From: Gammaproteobacteria bacterium UBA1119
GTDB lineage: Bacteria > Pseudomonadota > Gammaproteobacteria > Pseudomonadales > Azotimanducaceae
Assembly (NCBI GenBank): GCA_002313255.1
Contig: DCBA01000003.1
Location: forward strand, 15,271-79,270
Length of the DNA: 64,000 nt
Direction: 5' to 3'
In this document: positions 53,833-62,347 of the stretch, one piece after another
Layout: the number at the start of each line of letters is the position of its first letter
How positions within the stretch are numbered: position 1 is the stretch's first letter
Translations under genes and position numbers: made by a program
Notes under the pieces: generated by a model
Told to the model about the DNA's origin: nothing
Seen by the model: only the letters and a program-made list of their open reading frames with translations
The model's database searches: none

Positions 53833-55332
53833 ATGAATAACCTATTGCAGTTGTTAACGAAGCGTACCCGCGGTGGCGAAGCCATTGCCGCACCGAATCG
53901 CGACCCTCAAACGTATGCTCTTCTGTCAGAACAGATTTTACGGGCTGGTGGTGAACTACGTTCGATTGCGATTGAGCCCAATTCGCGGGTGGCGATGGTT
54001 TTGCCTAACGGACCGCTGATGGCGTCAGCGTTCGTGAGTTTGGCCCCATGGTGTACGACGGCGCCGTTAAACCCTGCGTATAAATCCGATGAGTTCGAAT
54101 TTTATCTTCAAGATCTGGAGGCGTCGGCCCTGATGGTCGAGACCGGTTCGGAATCCGGCGCGATCGAGGTCGCGCACCGTCTTGGGATTCGCGTCATCGA
54201 AATTGAAGAAGGAGAGGAGGCGGGTTCCTTTTCCGTCGGTGAGGCGAGGGATGAAGTTCCCGCTCGCGAAGAGGATGCAATCGCGCTTATTTTGCACACA
54301 TCGGGGACGACGTCGCGGCCAAAAATGGTGCCGCTTTCGTTGGGTAATCTTGCAGCGTCAGCATCCAATATCGCGGCCACGCTGCAGTTGTCCGGAGCCG
54401 ATCGCTGCCTAAACGTGATGCCGCTTTTTCACATACATGGGTTGATGGCGCCGGTATTGGCGTCTCTGATCTCGGGCGCGAGCGTTTACTGTACGCCGGG
54501 CTTCGATGCGTTACGTTTTTTCGCTTGGTTGGACGATGCCCGGCCGAGTTGGTATAGCGCAGTGCCGACGATGCATCAGGGCATCTTGTCGAGAGCGCCC
54601 CGTAATCCAGAGGTTATTGAGCGGTCTTCGTTACGGTTTGTCCGTTCGTCGTCGGCCTCATTGCCGCCGCAGGTCATGGCGGCACTCGAGGTTGCGTTTT
54701 CTGCTCCTGTTGTTGAAGCGTATGCCATGACCGAGGCTGCACACCAAATGTGCTCGAATCCGCTGCCACCTGATACCCGGAAGCCTGGTTGTGTGGGACC
54801 AGCGGCCGGCCCAGAAGTTGCGATCATGAACGAGGATGGCGTTGCGCTTGCGACGGATGACGTTGGTGAAATTGTGATTCGAGGCAAGAACGTGACTTCG
54901 GGCTACATCAACAATCCGGAGGCGAATGCAGGCGCTTTTCATGAAGGTGGTTGGTTCCGCACCGGCGATCAGGGGCTGCTAGATGCCGATGGTTACGTCA
55001 GAGTCACCGGTCGACTCAAGGAGATCATCAACCGAGGTGGTGAGAAAATCGCGCCGCTCGAAGTCGATGAAGTCATTCTTGATCATGATGCGGTGACTCA
55101 AGTCTGCACTTTTGCGATTCCACACAACAAGCTAGGCGAGGAGGTAGGTGCTGCCGTTGTTCTGAAGGAGGGTAGCGAGGTTACCGAAAACGAGCTTCGA
55201 ACGTTTATTGCACAAAGGCTTGCCGATTTTAAAGTGCCTCGGCGGGTCCTGTTCGTCGGGGAAATTCCAAAAGGACCGACCGGAAAGATCCAGCGCATTG
55301 GACTTGCAAAAGCGCTCGGACTCGCGCCGTGA
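53833..55332 (+). CDS. AMP-dependent acyl-CoA synthetase, oxalate-CoA-ligase-like
   Basis: ATP/CoA ligase of 499 residues from ATG 53833 (AGGTCGG upstream). ATP loop LHTSGTTSRPKMVPL, then MPLFHIHGL, YAMTEAAHQMCSNPLPPDTRKPGCVG and GWFRTGDQG; the C-terminal Lys is in PKGPTGKIQRI. The SGTTSRPK form and the MTEAAHQMCSNPLP segment are very close to plant and yeast oxalyl-CoA synthetases (AAE3/Pcs60). Oxalate, or another short dicarboxylate, is therefore the leading substrate guess. It overlaps panE-like by 4 bases (GTGA). Confidence 0.87.
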   Translation: MNNLLQLLTKRTRGGEAIAAPNRDPQTYALLSEQILRAGGELRSIAIEPNSRVAMVLPNGPLMASAFVSLAPWCTTAPLNPAYKSDEFEFYLQDLEASALMVETGSESGAIEVAHRLGIRVIEIEEGEEAGSFSVGEARDEVPAREEDAIALILHTSGTTSRPKMVPLSLGNLAASASNIAATLQLSGADRCLNVMPLFHIHGLMAPVLASLISGASVYCTPGFDALRFFAWLDDARPSWYSAVPTMHQGILSRAPRNPEVIERSSLRFVRSSSASLPPQVMAALEVAFSAPVVEAYAMTEAAHQMCSNPLPPDTRKPGCVGPAAGPEVAIMNEDGVALATDDVGEIVIRGKNVTSGYINNPEANAGAFHEGGWFRTGDQGLLDADGYVRVTGRLKEIINRGGEKIAPLEVDEVILDHDAVTQVCTFAIPHNKLGEEVGAAVVLKEGSEVTENELRTFIAQRLADFKVPRRVLFVGEIPKGPTGKIQRIGLAKALGLAP

Positions 55333-56300
55333 AAATTTGTGTGTTTGGGGCGGGCGCTATCGGAGGATATCTCGGCGGGATGCTCGCCCGTGCGGGTTGC
55401 GAGGTGTCGTTGGTTGCGCGGGGGCCTCACCTTGCGGCCATCCAAAAGAACGGCCTCACGCTATGGCGTGATGGAAAATCGCAAACACATGCGATTACAG
55501 CCACGGACTCCGCTGCGGAACTTGGGCCCCAGGATTTCGTGCTTGTGACACTCAAAGCGCATGCCTTATCAGGCGTGGTGGCCGATGTACGCAAGCTCCT
55601 CGGGCCGGACACCGCTGTTGTCAGTGCGGTTAATGGGCTCCCTTGGTGGTATTTCCATGGTCTTGATTCGGCTAACACCGAACGCCCCTTGGAAAGTGTT
55701 GATCCAGGGGGCTTGATATGGAGAGGAATAGGTCCCGAACGCGCAATCGGTTGTGTCGTGTACCCGTCCGTCGAGGTGCCTGAGCCAGGGGTGATAAGGC
55801 ATCTGTCTGACGATAAATTTAGTCTAGGCGAACCGTCGGGGGAAAGAAGCGAGCGCGTCCGAACCCTGGCAAGAGTGTTCATTGATGCGGGCTTAAAGGC
55901 ACCGGTGCGGCCACGGATCCGCGACGAAATCTGGGTCAAGCTGTGGGGGAATCTTTCCTTTAACCCGCTTAGCGCGTTGACGATGGCCACCCTCGATGTT
56001 CTTGCCGGCGATGCAGGTATTCGTGTCATTGCAAGGGCGATGATGGTAGAGGCGCAAGCCGTTGGGGAAAAACACGGTATCCGGTTTGCTGTGGATGTTG
56101 ATAGGCGGATCGACGCTGCTGCGTCCGTTGGTGCGCACCGGACGTCGATGTTGCAAGACCTCGAGCAAGGAAGGCCTCTCGAAATTGCTGCGCTGGTGGA
56201 GTCGGTGATGGAAGTTGCTCGTCTCGTTGGGCAACCAACGCCAACGATCGATCTCGTTCATGCCTTATTGCGGCAACGAATTCGTGCGCGTGACAGCTAG
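55329..56300 (+). CDS. 2-dehydropantoate 2-reductase family protein
   Basis: NADPH-dependent ketopantoate-reductase-fold protein of 323 residues. Rossmann loop FGAGAIGGYLGGMLARAG, then LVTLKAHAL, the catalytic Lys in EIWVKLWGNLSFNPLSAL, and the C-terminal helical domain. It begins with GTG 55329, overlapping the ligase stop. Because it sits in a catabolic cluster and not with pan genes, it may reduce another 2-keto acid instead of ketopantoate. PanE function is not excluded. Confidence 0.85.
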   Translation: MKICVFGAGAIGGYLGGMLARAGCEVSLVARGPHLAAIQKNGLTLWRDGKSQTHAITATDSAAELGPQDFVLVTLKAHALSGVVADVRKLLGPDTAVVSAVNGLPWWYFHGLDSANTERPLESVDPGGLIWRGIGPERAIGCVVYPSVEVPEPGVIRHLSDDKFSLGEPSGERSERVRTLARVFIDAGLKAPVRPRIRDEIWVKLWGNLSFNPLSALTMATLDVLAGDAGIRVIARAMMVEAQAVGEKHGIRFAVDVDRRIDAAASVGAHRTSMLQDLEQGRPLEIAALVESVMEVARLVGQPTPTIDLVHALLRQRIRARDS

Positions 56301-56389
56301 CGTTCGGTCGATATTGATGGGGTGGTATTCAGCTATCTGCTGAGGCGGCTTTTCGCGGTAAGCTAGGTTTGTAACTAGGGGGTTTTGAG

Positions 56390-57325
56390 ATGAACAGTGT
56401 GCACTTTGGGGTGACCGTACCGCAGATCAAACGACCGTGGGTGGCGGCAGCAGATGCCGCGCAAAGTTTTGAAGCGCAGGGGTTTGATTCTATTTGGGTT
56501 TGTGATCATTTTTACGGGCCGCAGTCGCCACAACTTCCTATTCTAGAAGCATGGTCGATGGTGTCGGCGCTCGCTGCGATCACCAAAAGGGTAGAGATTG
56601 GTACGCTCGTCACTCCCGCCGGAATGCGCAACCCCGCGCAATTGGGCAAGATCATTGCAACGGCCGACAATATCGCCGGGGGACGTGTTATTGCCGGGCT
56701 TGGAGCCGGATGGATGCCGCGTGAATTCACCGATTTTGACACCCCCTTTCTATCGACGGGCGAGCGCTTGGCACAATTAGCTGAGACGGTCGAGTTGCTG
56801 AAACGAATGTGGGGTGAGGAGGAGGAAATCAGCTACCGCGGTCGGTATGTCAAGACGGAAAATGTCGTTTGCCAACCCAAGCCGCCGCGACGGGTTCCTA
56901 TCCTGATCGGCGGAGCGGGTGAAAAGGTGACGCTGAAACTTGCCGCCCAGGAAGCGGACATCTGGAACAACCTGGCCGCCCACCACCGGGTGCTGGAACA
57001 CAAAATCGACGTGCTGAAACGACATTGCGATACGGTGGGCCGGGATTTTGGTGAAATAAGGCCAAGTCAACAGTGTTTGGTGACGATTGCACGTACTGCG
57101 GAAGAAGCAGGACCGATGGCGGATCGGGCGCAGAAAATTTTTGGTGGTCACATGGGCGATCCGAAAGGACCGATCGCGATCACGGGCACTCCTGACCAGT
57201 GTTGTGAAGCGATCCAGAAACACGTTGAGATGGGTTGCACCATGTTAGTCATGGAATTTTTTGGTAAAGATACCGTTGAACCGGCGGCATTGTTTGCGGA
57301 GGAAGTCCTTCCGCAGTTTCATTGA
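56390..57325 (+). CDS. Luciferase-like monooxygenase family oxidoreductase (LLM, F420-type)
   Basis: LLM-family TIM barrel of 311 residues: HFGVTVPQIKRPW, EAQGFDSIWVCDHFYG, RVEIGTLVTPAGMRNPAQLGK, GGRVIAGLGAGWMPREF and the C-terminal GTPDQCCEAIQKHVEMGC. The segment order matches F420-dependent LLM oxidoreductases. A strong Shine-Dalgarno run (AGGGGG) lies just before ATG 56390. It is a likely member of the operon with the ligase and the reductase (89-base gap). Confidence 0.86.
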   Translation: MNSVHFGVTVPQIKRPWVAAADAAQSFEAQGFDSIWVCDHFYGPQSPQLPILEAWSMVSALAAITKRVEIGTLVTPAGMRNPAQLGKIIATADNIAGGRVIAGLGAGWMPREFTDFDTPFLSTGERLAQLAETVELLKRMWGEEEEISYRGRYVKTENVVCQPKPPRRVPILIGGAGEKVTLKLAAQEADIWNNLAAHHRVLEHKIDVLKRHCDTVGRDFGEIRPSQQCLVTIARTAEEAGPMADRAQKIFGGHMGDPKGPIAITGTPDQCCEAIQKHVEMGCTMLVMEFFGKDTVEPAALFAEEVLPQFH

Positions 57326-57367
57326 CGCGACCGACCCGTGGTGGTCATCCAACGGGCATACTATTTT

Positions 57368-58126
57368 CTATTGGAGGCGGCGGACGCGACTGCTTGAGCG
57401 CCAATCCTCGCCCGCCGAGACACAGTCGGCGCGGGCGTAGTGCGTTGAGATTGAACGTCTGAATACGGTGTCGCGGTTTCGACCCGATCCATGGATCAAG
57501 AGCGGATGAAAAAATAGGGTGTCACCAGGCTCCATTTCGATGTGCACACGTTCTTCGAGGTTGGGCGCCTCAACTCCGTAAAACGCAAAATTGACGTATT
57601 CCCAATCCGGGTTTGCGTGCTTCAGTAGAGGTCCCTTGTGACTGCCGGGTATCACTGCTAAGCAACCAGTACGGCGGGTCGAAGGAAGAATCGCGGTCCA
57701 GGTCGCAACGATCGACTCGGGTGGCCTTAAACGGAAATAACGTAGATCCTGATGCAGGGGATGGCGTCCATCGACGCCAGGCGGTTTGTTGAAGACGTTG
57801 GTGACGATCGAGTAAAGCTCGTGACTTCCGAGCAATTCAACGACTGGTGCTAACAAGGCAGGATGTCGTACGTATTCGTAGAGTTCGGGATCGTCCTCGA
57901 AATTTAGTAGCTTATTGATAGCGTGCAGCGGAGTGTGCGGTGTGACTGCACCCTTAGCGACCATAACGTCCTGCATGAGTTTCATCTCGCTGACTGGTGT
58001 TGCCGCACCCTCAACAAATTCGATGAATCGATGGTTGTAGCGTTCGAGTGAGTCGGTGTCGACAAGCCCTGAAAGCAGCAAATAACCGTTGGCTTGGTAG
58101 CTTGCTCGTTGTGTTTCGGTAAGCAT
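57368..58126 (-). CDS. Phytanoyl-CoA dioxygenase (PhyH) family protein
   Basis: Fe(II)/2-oxoglutarate oxygenase of 252 residues with the clearest PhyH signature in the window. Metal ligands His125 and Asp127 in PLHQDLRYF, distal His212 in LLIHGSG, and the 2-oxoglutarate Arg in FRRSISTHYA. IPGSHKGPLLKH is the family turn. The start ATG is 58124-58126. It follows the LLM gene by 2 bases and ends 42 bases from the convergent LLM at 56390. The CoA-ester or free-acid substrate is unknown. Confidence 0.9.
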   Translation of the reverse strand: MLTETQRASYQANGYLLLSGLVDTDSLERYNHRFIEFVEGAATPVSEMKLMQDVMVAKGAVTPHTPLHAINKLLNFEDDPELYEYVRHPALLAPVVELLGSHELYSIVTNVFNKPPGVDGRHPLHQDLRYFRLRPPESIVATWTAILPSTRRTGCLAVIPGSHKGPLLKHANPDWEYVNFAFYGVEAPNLEERVHIEMEPGDTLFFHPLLIHGSGRNRDTVFRRSISTHYARADCVSAGEDWRSSSRVRRLQ

Positions 58127-58128
58127 TG

Positions 58129-59127
58129 CTAGCTCTCCGGCGCTAACGCTTCGATGGTTCTTAGGGTGTCATCGAAATAATCGTTGGCGGGGATGGCGAC
58201 AGGGAAAATCATGCTTGAATCGAGCCCCGCCTCTTGGTACTCCGCAAGACGCGCGTGAATGTCGGTTGTGCTACCAATCAAGGTTCGGTCACGAATAAAT
58301 GTCTCCGGTACGGTCGCCAGCGCTGTTTCCCTTTCGCCGGCGCGCCAGAGCGTTTGAATTTCTTTGCAGAGTTCCGCATGTCCTTCGCGAGCGAACATTT
58401 TTTGGTAGACGGGGGCCATCACGTAGGTAAGTAGTTCACGTTGGTATCGTTCGCGAACTAGTTCGTAGTCTTCGGTAACCGTCGATCGAAAAAAGATCAC
58501 GTATTCAAAATTCTCCAGTGATCGACCGACGCGACGGGCGCCTTCGGCAATTTTCCCTTTTGCATGGACAAGATCGCCAACGCTGACGAAGTTTAGGATG
58601 ACGCCGTCTGCAATCTCTCCTGCGAGTTGCAACATACGGTCGTTCAAGGCTGCCAGATAGATTGGAACCGTGGATTTTGGCGTCGTCGTTAAGGAGGCTC
58701 GGCGATACAACCATCGGCCCGATTCCGTCGTCACTCGCTCCCCGGCGAAGAATCGGCGGACCAATTCCACGCATTCGCGAGTTAGAGTGAGGGGCGAGTC
58801 GCCCCAGGGTGTTGCGTGCCAGTCCTGAATAATGATCGGCGTGCTGGTGCCCAGTCCGAGCACGAATCCGCCGGCTGCCATGTCGCTGAGGCTGGCGGCG
58901 GTCATGGCAAGCAACAACGGGTCCCGAGTTTGCATCGGGAAGATGGCTGATCCGACTCGCCCTTTGGTTAACGCTCCGGCGATGGAAGCGGCCGCGGTCA
59001 CGGCATCGGTGCCCGTAATTTCAGAGACCCATGCCCCTTCCCAGCCGAGTGCTTCAGCGCGTCGAACAAGGTCAACGTTTTCAGCGATCGAACGGCCGCA
59101 TTGAGAGAGATCGAGGCGTGGGAGCAT
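58129..59127 (-). CDS. Luciferase-like monooxygenase family oxidoreductase (LLM, F420-type)
   Basis: Third LLM protein, 332 residues: RRAEALGWEGAWVSEITGTDA, GSAIFPMQTRDPLLLAMTAASL, GGFVLGLGTSTPII and a C-terminal EYQEAGLDSSMIFP segment. This is the TIGR-type F420-dependent LLM pattern with a somewhat longer C-terminal part. It is coupled with PhyH (2-base gap), so the pair may oxidise the same compound in two steps. The cofactor (F420 or FMN) cannot be decided by sequence alone. Confidence 0.85.
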   Translation of the reverse strand: MLPRLDLSQCGRSIAENVDLVRRAEALGWEGAWVSEITGTDAVTAAASIAGALTKGRVGSAIFPMQTRDPLLLAMTAASLSDMAAGGFVLGLGTSTPIIIQDWHATPWGDSPLTLTRECVELVRRFFAGERVTTESGRWLYRRASLTTTPKSTVPIYLAALNDRMLQLAGEIADGVILNFVSVGDLVHAKGKIAEGARRVGRSLENFEYVIFFRSTVTEDYELVRERYQRELLTYVMAPVYQKMFAREGHAELCKEIQTLWRAGERETALATVPETFIRDRTLIGSTTDIHARLAEYQEAGLDSSMIFPVAIPANDYFDDTLRTIEALAPES

Positions 59128-59207
59128 GTCACGATGATACCGTAAAGGCGGTGGATTTCGCCGACGCCATAAGGCGTTATCATGGAATCCATTGGAAGGG
59201 GGTATTT

Positions 59208-60152
59208 ATGGAATTACGAGATGTCTTGTATGAAACCGACGAGCGATTGGCGTACATCACGCTGAATCGACCGGAAAAGCTTAACGCACTCAGCAATAAC
59301 CTGCGTGGTGAGTTGATGGAGGCGATGCGGGAGGCTGAGGCCGACGACCAGATTGGAGTGATCGTTTTGCGGGCCGCGGGACGATCGTTTTCGGCGGGCT
59401 ATGACTTAACGCCGGCACGATCTGCTGACGATGACCTATTTGTTGATCCGCGATCGAAACTACCGCGGACGGGCACGACGCATCCTGGAAATCAGCAATG
59501 GGCGAGACACGTGGTCATGACGAACTGGACGATATGGGAGCTTGCTAAGCCCGTTGTCGCCCAAATTCAGGGACACTGTTTGGCCGGCGGGACGGAGTTG
59601 GCGTCGGTGTGTGATTTTCGGATTGTTGCTGAAGATGCCCAGATTGGATATCCCCCGGTCCGGGCAATGACAACGATGGATATGATGTGGACCCCGTGGC
59701 TACTGCCTCCGGCGAAGGCTCGAGAATTCGCGTACGTGGGTGATTCGTTTTCGGGCAATGAAATGGAACGTCTCGGTTGGGCTAACTATGCCGTGGTTAA
59801 GGAAGAGTTGGGAGCCTTTACCGAAAAATTCGCGCGCCGGATGGCGCACGTGGACAACGAAATGCTGATGTATTCCAAGCGGTCGGTTAATCGTCAATAC
59901 GAAACAATGGGTATCCGCGAGGGGTTGCACTCGGGAACGGAAATACAGGCTTTGAGTGCGATGCGCGCGGCGGGATCGGAATGGGGCCGTCGGGTACGTG
60001 ATGAAGGTCTGAAGGCCGCGCTCGAGTGGCGTGATGGCCCATTCCGGGATTTTCGAGGGGCCTACGAGAGCGCACCCAAGGACCGCCCTGTCGCGGGTAT
60101 GGAGCCGAAGAAAAAGTCCGATCAGTCGGATAGCGGATCCGGTGAGGACTGA
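59208..60152 (+). CDS. Crotonase-family protein lacking the second catalytic Glu
   Basis: Crotonase fold of 314 residues from ATG 59208 (GGAAGGGGG upstream). The oxyanion loops are SFSAGYDLTP and GHCLAGGTELASVCDF. The first catalytic Glu is kept (AGGTE), but 20 residues on, where hydratases have Glu, it has Pro in IGYPPVRAMTT. Inserts at about residues 75-100 and a Lys/Asp-rich C-terminal tail (EPKKKSDQSDSGSGED) are unusual. It is therefore probably not a simple hydratase. It precedes an SDR by 6 bases. Confidence 0.82.
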   Translation: MELRDVLYETDERLAYITLNRPEKLNALSNNLRGELMEAMREAEADDQIGVIVLRAAGRSFSAGYDLTPARSADDDLFVDPRSKLPRTGTTHPGNQQWARHVVMTNWTIWELAKPVVAQIQGHCLAGGTELASVCDFRIVAEDAQIGYPPVRAMTTMDMMWTPWLLPPAKAREFAYVGDSFSGNEMERLGWANYAVVKEELGAFTEKFARRMAHVDNEMLMYSKRSVNRQYETMGIREGLHSGTEIQALSAMRAAGSEWGRRVRDEGLKAALEWRDGPFRDFRGAYESAPKDRPVAGMEPKKKSDQSDSGSGED

Positions 60153-60158
60153 GCGGTT

Positions 60159-60932
60159 GTGTCAAGACTTGATGGTAAAACGGCACTAATCACAGGGGCT
60201 GCCAGCGGAATCGGGCGGGCAAGTGCGGAACGGATGGCATCCGAAGGCGCGGCGATTATGTGTGCCGATATCGATGGGGATGGGGCGGAACAAACGGCCT
60301 TGACCATCGGACAGCGCGGAGGCAAGGCGTCCTTCCTTGCACTCGACGTGTCGTCGGAGTCCGAGGTCAAAGAGGCCGTGGAGCAAACGGTCCGTGAACT
60401 CGGCGGTCTGGATATTCTCTTTAACAATGCGGGCGTCGGCGGTGGTGACATTGGCTGGGACGACACCATCGCCATTAATCTGAGCGGGGTCTATTACGGG
60501 CTTTTCCACGGTATACCGGTCATGGTGGAACGAGGTGGTGGAGCAATCATCAATACCGCGTCGATCGCGGGATTGGTTGGCCTTACCTTGGGCTCTATAT
60601 CGGAAGACCAGCCGGTTGAGATGGTGCCAGGGACGGGTGCATACATTGCCGCGAAACACGGCGTGGTTGGACTAACCAAACAATTCGCCGTCGCATTTGG
60701 TGCCAAGGGCATCCGGGTTAACGCGATCGCACCCGGTTATATTGAAACCCCGATGACGGAAGGTATCCGGGAGGTTGATGGTGCGACGGAATACTTAACA
60801 TCGTTGCACCCGCTGGGGCGGTTGGGACAGCCTGAAGAAATTGCAGCCGTGGCGGCGTTTTTGGCGAGTGACGAAGCGAGTTTTATTAACGGTATCGTTC
60901 TTCCGGTGGACGGGGGTTACACCGCGCGCTAG
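60159..60932 (+). CDS. Short-chain dehydrogenase/reductase
   Basis: Classical SDR of 257 residues beginning at GTG 60159. Cofactor loop TGAASGIGRASAE, NAD-type Asp in CADIDGDG, NNAGVG, catalytic Ser in NTASIAG, and Tyr/Lys in GAYIAAKHGVVGLTK. The C-terminal VLPVDGGYTAR is usual. It follows the crotonase-family gene directly, so it may oxidise the product (a 3-hydroxyacyl-CoA or an alcohol). The length and motifs are standard. Confidence 0.9.
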   Translation: MSRLDGKTALITGAASGIGRASAERMASEGAAIMCADIDGDGAEQTALTIGQRGGKASFLALDVSSESEVKEAVEQTVRELGGLDILFNNAGVGGGDIGWDDTIAINLSGVYYGLFHGIPVMVERGGGAIINTASIAGLVGLTLGSISEDQPVEMVPGTGAYIAAKHGVVGLTKQFAVAFGAKGIRVNAIAPGYIETPMTEGIREVDGATEYLTSLHPLGRLGQPEEIAAVAAFLASDEASFINGIVLPVDGGYTAR

Positions 60933-60988
60933 TCGGACGAGTGATCGATCGAAAGCAACGCGTCACTGACCATGGGTAACACGTCAGC

Positions 60989-61309
60989 TCACGATGCGTT
61001 TTTTCTGGTGACGATAAGCCAGGCGTCGACTTCGTCTCGACAACGAAGTGCTTCGATGTCGGGTTCTGAGTATAGAGAGGTCTTGTAGCGGGATGGGTTT
61101 GCGCCGTGCACGGTTTCGTTGCAGCGTTTTTGCATGTGCGCGTAGTGCAGACCGGAGTGCGAGTCGGTCTCGAAATCCATGAAACGACACAAGCAGCTCT
61201 CCACATTCTTTTGGTAAGAAACGTTGGCGTCGAGGTCAGATTCTTCGAACGAGCATGCCGCTAACGCCAGTACAAATAGCACAATGCTGAATTGGCTTCG
61301 ATTGACCAC
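60989..61309 (-). CDS. Small cysteine-containing lipoprotein of unknown function
   Basis: A 106-residue protein with a lipoprotein signal: hydrophobic IVLFVLALAAC with the lipobox LAAC. The mature part has five more Cys (two in SCLCR, then in KRCNE and ALRCRD), so disulfides in the periplasm are likely. The start GTG 61309 is 2 bases after the TauD stop, without a clear ribosome site. No homologue is recognised. Confidence 0.65.
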   Translation of the reverse strand: MVNRSQFSIVLFVLALAACSFEESDLDANVSYQKNVESCLCRFMDFETDSHSGLHYAHMQKRCNETVHGANPSRYKTSLYSEPDIEALRCRDEVDAWLIVTRKNAS

Positions 61310-61311
61310 GT

Positions 61312-62115
61312 TTAGACGGGTACGTTGCCCTGGATGACGATGCGGGACATGGATCGTGGCTCGTCGTAGTCCAGGATGGCGGTATGCATCACCGAGCGAT
61401 TATCCCAGATGACCAAGTCGCCCGTAGACCATCGATGGCGGTAGGTGAATTCTTCAGTAACAGCATGCAGCCAAAGGGGCCAGAGTAATCGCTCGCTCTC
61501 GCGCTCAGTCACGTCGACGATGTGCGATGTAAATTCCGGGTTGACGTACAGTGCCTTACGGCCTGTTTCATCGTGCGTACGTACGACCGGATGCACGGAA
61601 TCGGGAACATGTTCGCCAAACCCCTTGCCGACGTGAAATGCGTGTAGACCCTCAAGCTCGTCTTGTGTTGCCAAGTGCCGACGAAACATCCGGCGCTTGT
61701 CGAGGGATGCACGATCGAGAGATTCGTAGGCGAGATGTTGATTAGCGTAGCCGGTGTCTCCGCCCGAGATCGGGATCGTTTGTGCGTGCAACATGGTGAT
61801 CCACGGCGGTGTCGGATGCCAGGTCATATCCGAATGCCAGGCACCGAAGCCCTTGCCTTTCACATCGCCTTGATTGGCGAGTTTCTGTACGTAGGGGTTT
61901 TTACGCGCCACTGACGATGGATGCGTCATCAACTCACCCCAGCCTCGTCCGAAGTCCATGAGTTGCTGCGACGTCAACTGCTGCTTGGCGATGACCAGGA
62001 GTTGATGTTCGAGAAGCAGCGCGCGTAGCTCGTCGACAGCTCTACCGCCGTCTTTTGCCAGATCGAGTTGACGGATCCTCAAGCCCAACGCGGGCGCTGC
62101 CGATTCTGCTTTCAA
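61312..62115 (-). CDS. TauD/TfdA-family Fe(II)/2-oxoglutarate dioxygenase
   Basis: Dioxygenase of 267 residues. Iron ligands His94 and Asp96 in FGAWHSDMTWH, and the distal His in DNRSVMHTAILDYDEPRSMSR, with the 2-oxoglutarate Arg. It shares the GGDTGYANQHLAYESL and VRTHDETGRKALYVN segments with the paralogue at 47083-47883, so the two come from one family expansion. The substrate is unknown. Start ATG 62113-62115. Confidence 0.88.
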   Translation of the reverse strand: MKAESAAPALGLRIRQLDLAKDGGRAVDELRALLLEHQLLVIAKQQLTSQQLMDFGRGWGELMTHPSSVARKNPYVQKLANQGDVKGKGFGAWHSDMTWHPTPPWITMLHAQTIPISGGDTGYANQHLAYESLDRASLDKRRMFRRHLATQDELEGLHAFHVGKGFGEHVPDSVHPVVRTHDETGRKALYVNPEFTSHIVDVTERESERLLWPLWLHAVTEEFTYRHRWSTGDLVIWDNRSVMHTAILDYDEPRSMSRIVIQGNVPV

Positions 62116-62300
62116 GGTGTGGACGCTTCAGACATAAAAGTGATCAGCCTCGAGACCAGAATTCACAGCCAAGACGGCTTTCCCGCGTCGACGATGCATT
62201 TCCCGATCCCAATGATCTTCATTGCATTTTCTACCCAACCTTGCCGTAACGATGAGTATCGTGACGGACTACGCATTAGTCCACCAGGCCGACACGAAGC

Positions 62301-62320
62301 ACCGTTTATACAAAAACGGT
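62301..62320. repeat. Short hairpin downstream of the small dehydrogenase subunit gene
   Basis: ACCGTTT (62301-62307) and AAACGGT (62314-62320) are perfect 7-base complements with a 6-base loop, 28 bases after the stop of the minus-strand gene at 62348. On the minus strand no U-run follows, so it is at most a weak or Rho-assisted terminator. On the plus strand a short T-rich stretch follows, but no gene ends there. Confidence 0.35.
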
Positions 62321-62347
62321 TGTTTTGATCAAGGTTCAATGAGTCGG

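Noticed and set aside
55427-56029. 200-codon open frame antisense to the ketopantoate-reductase-like gene
   Set aside because: Low-complexity Arg/Ser/Thr composition and no recognisable motif.
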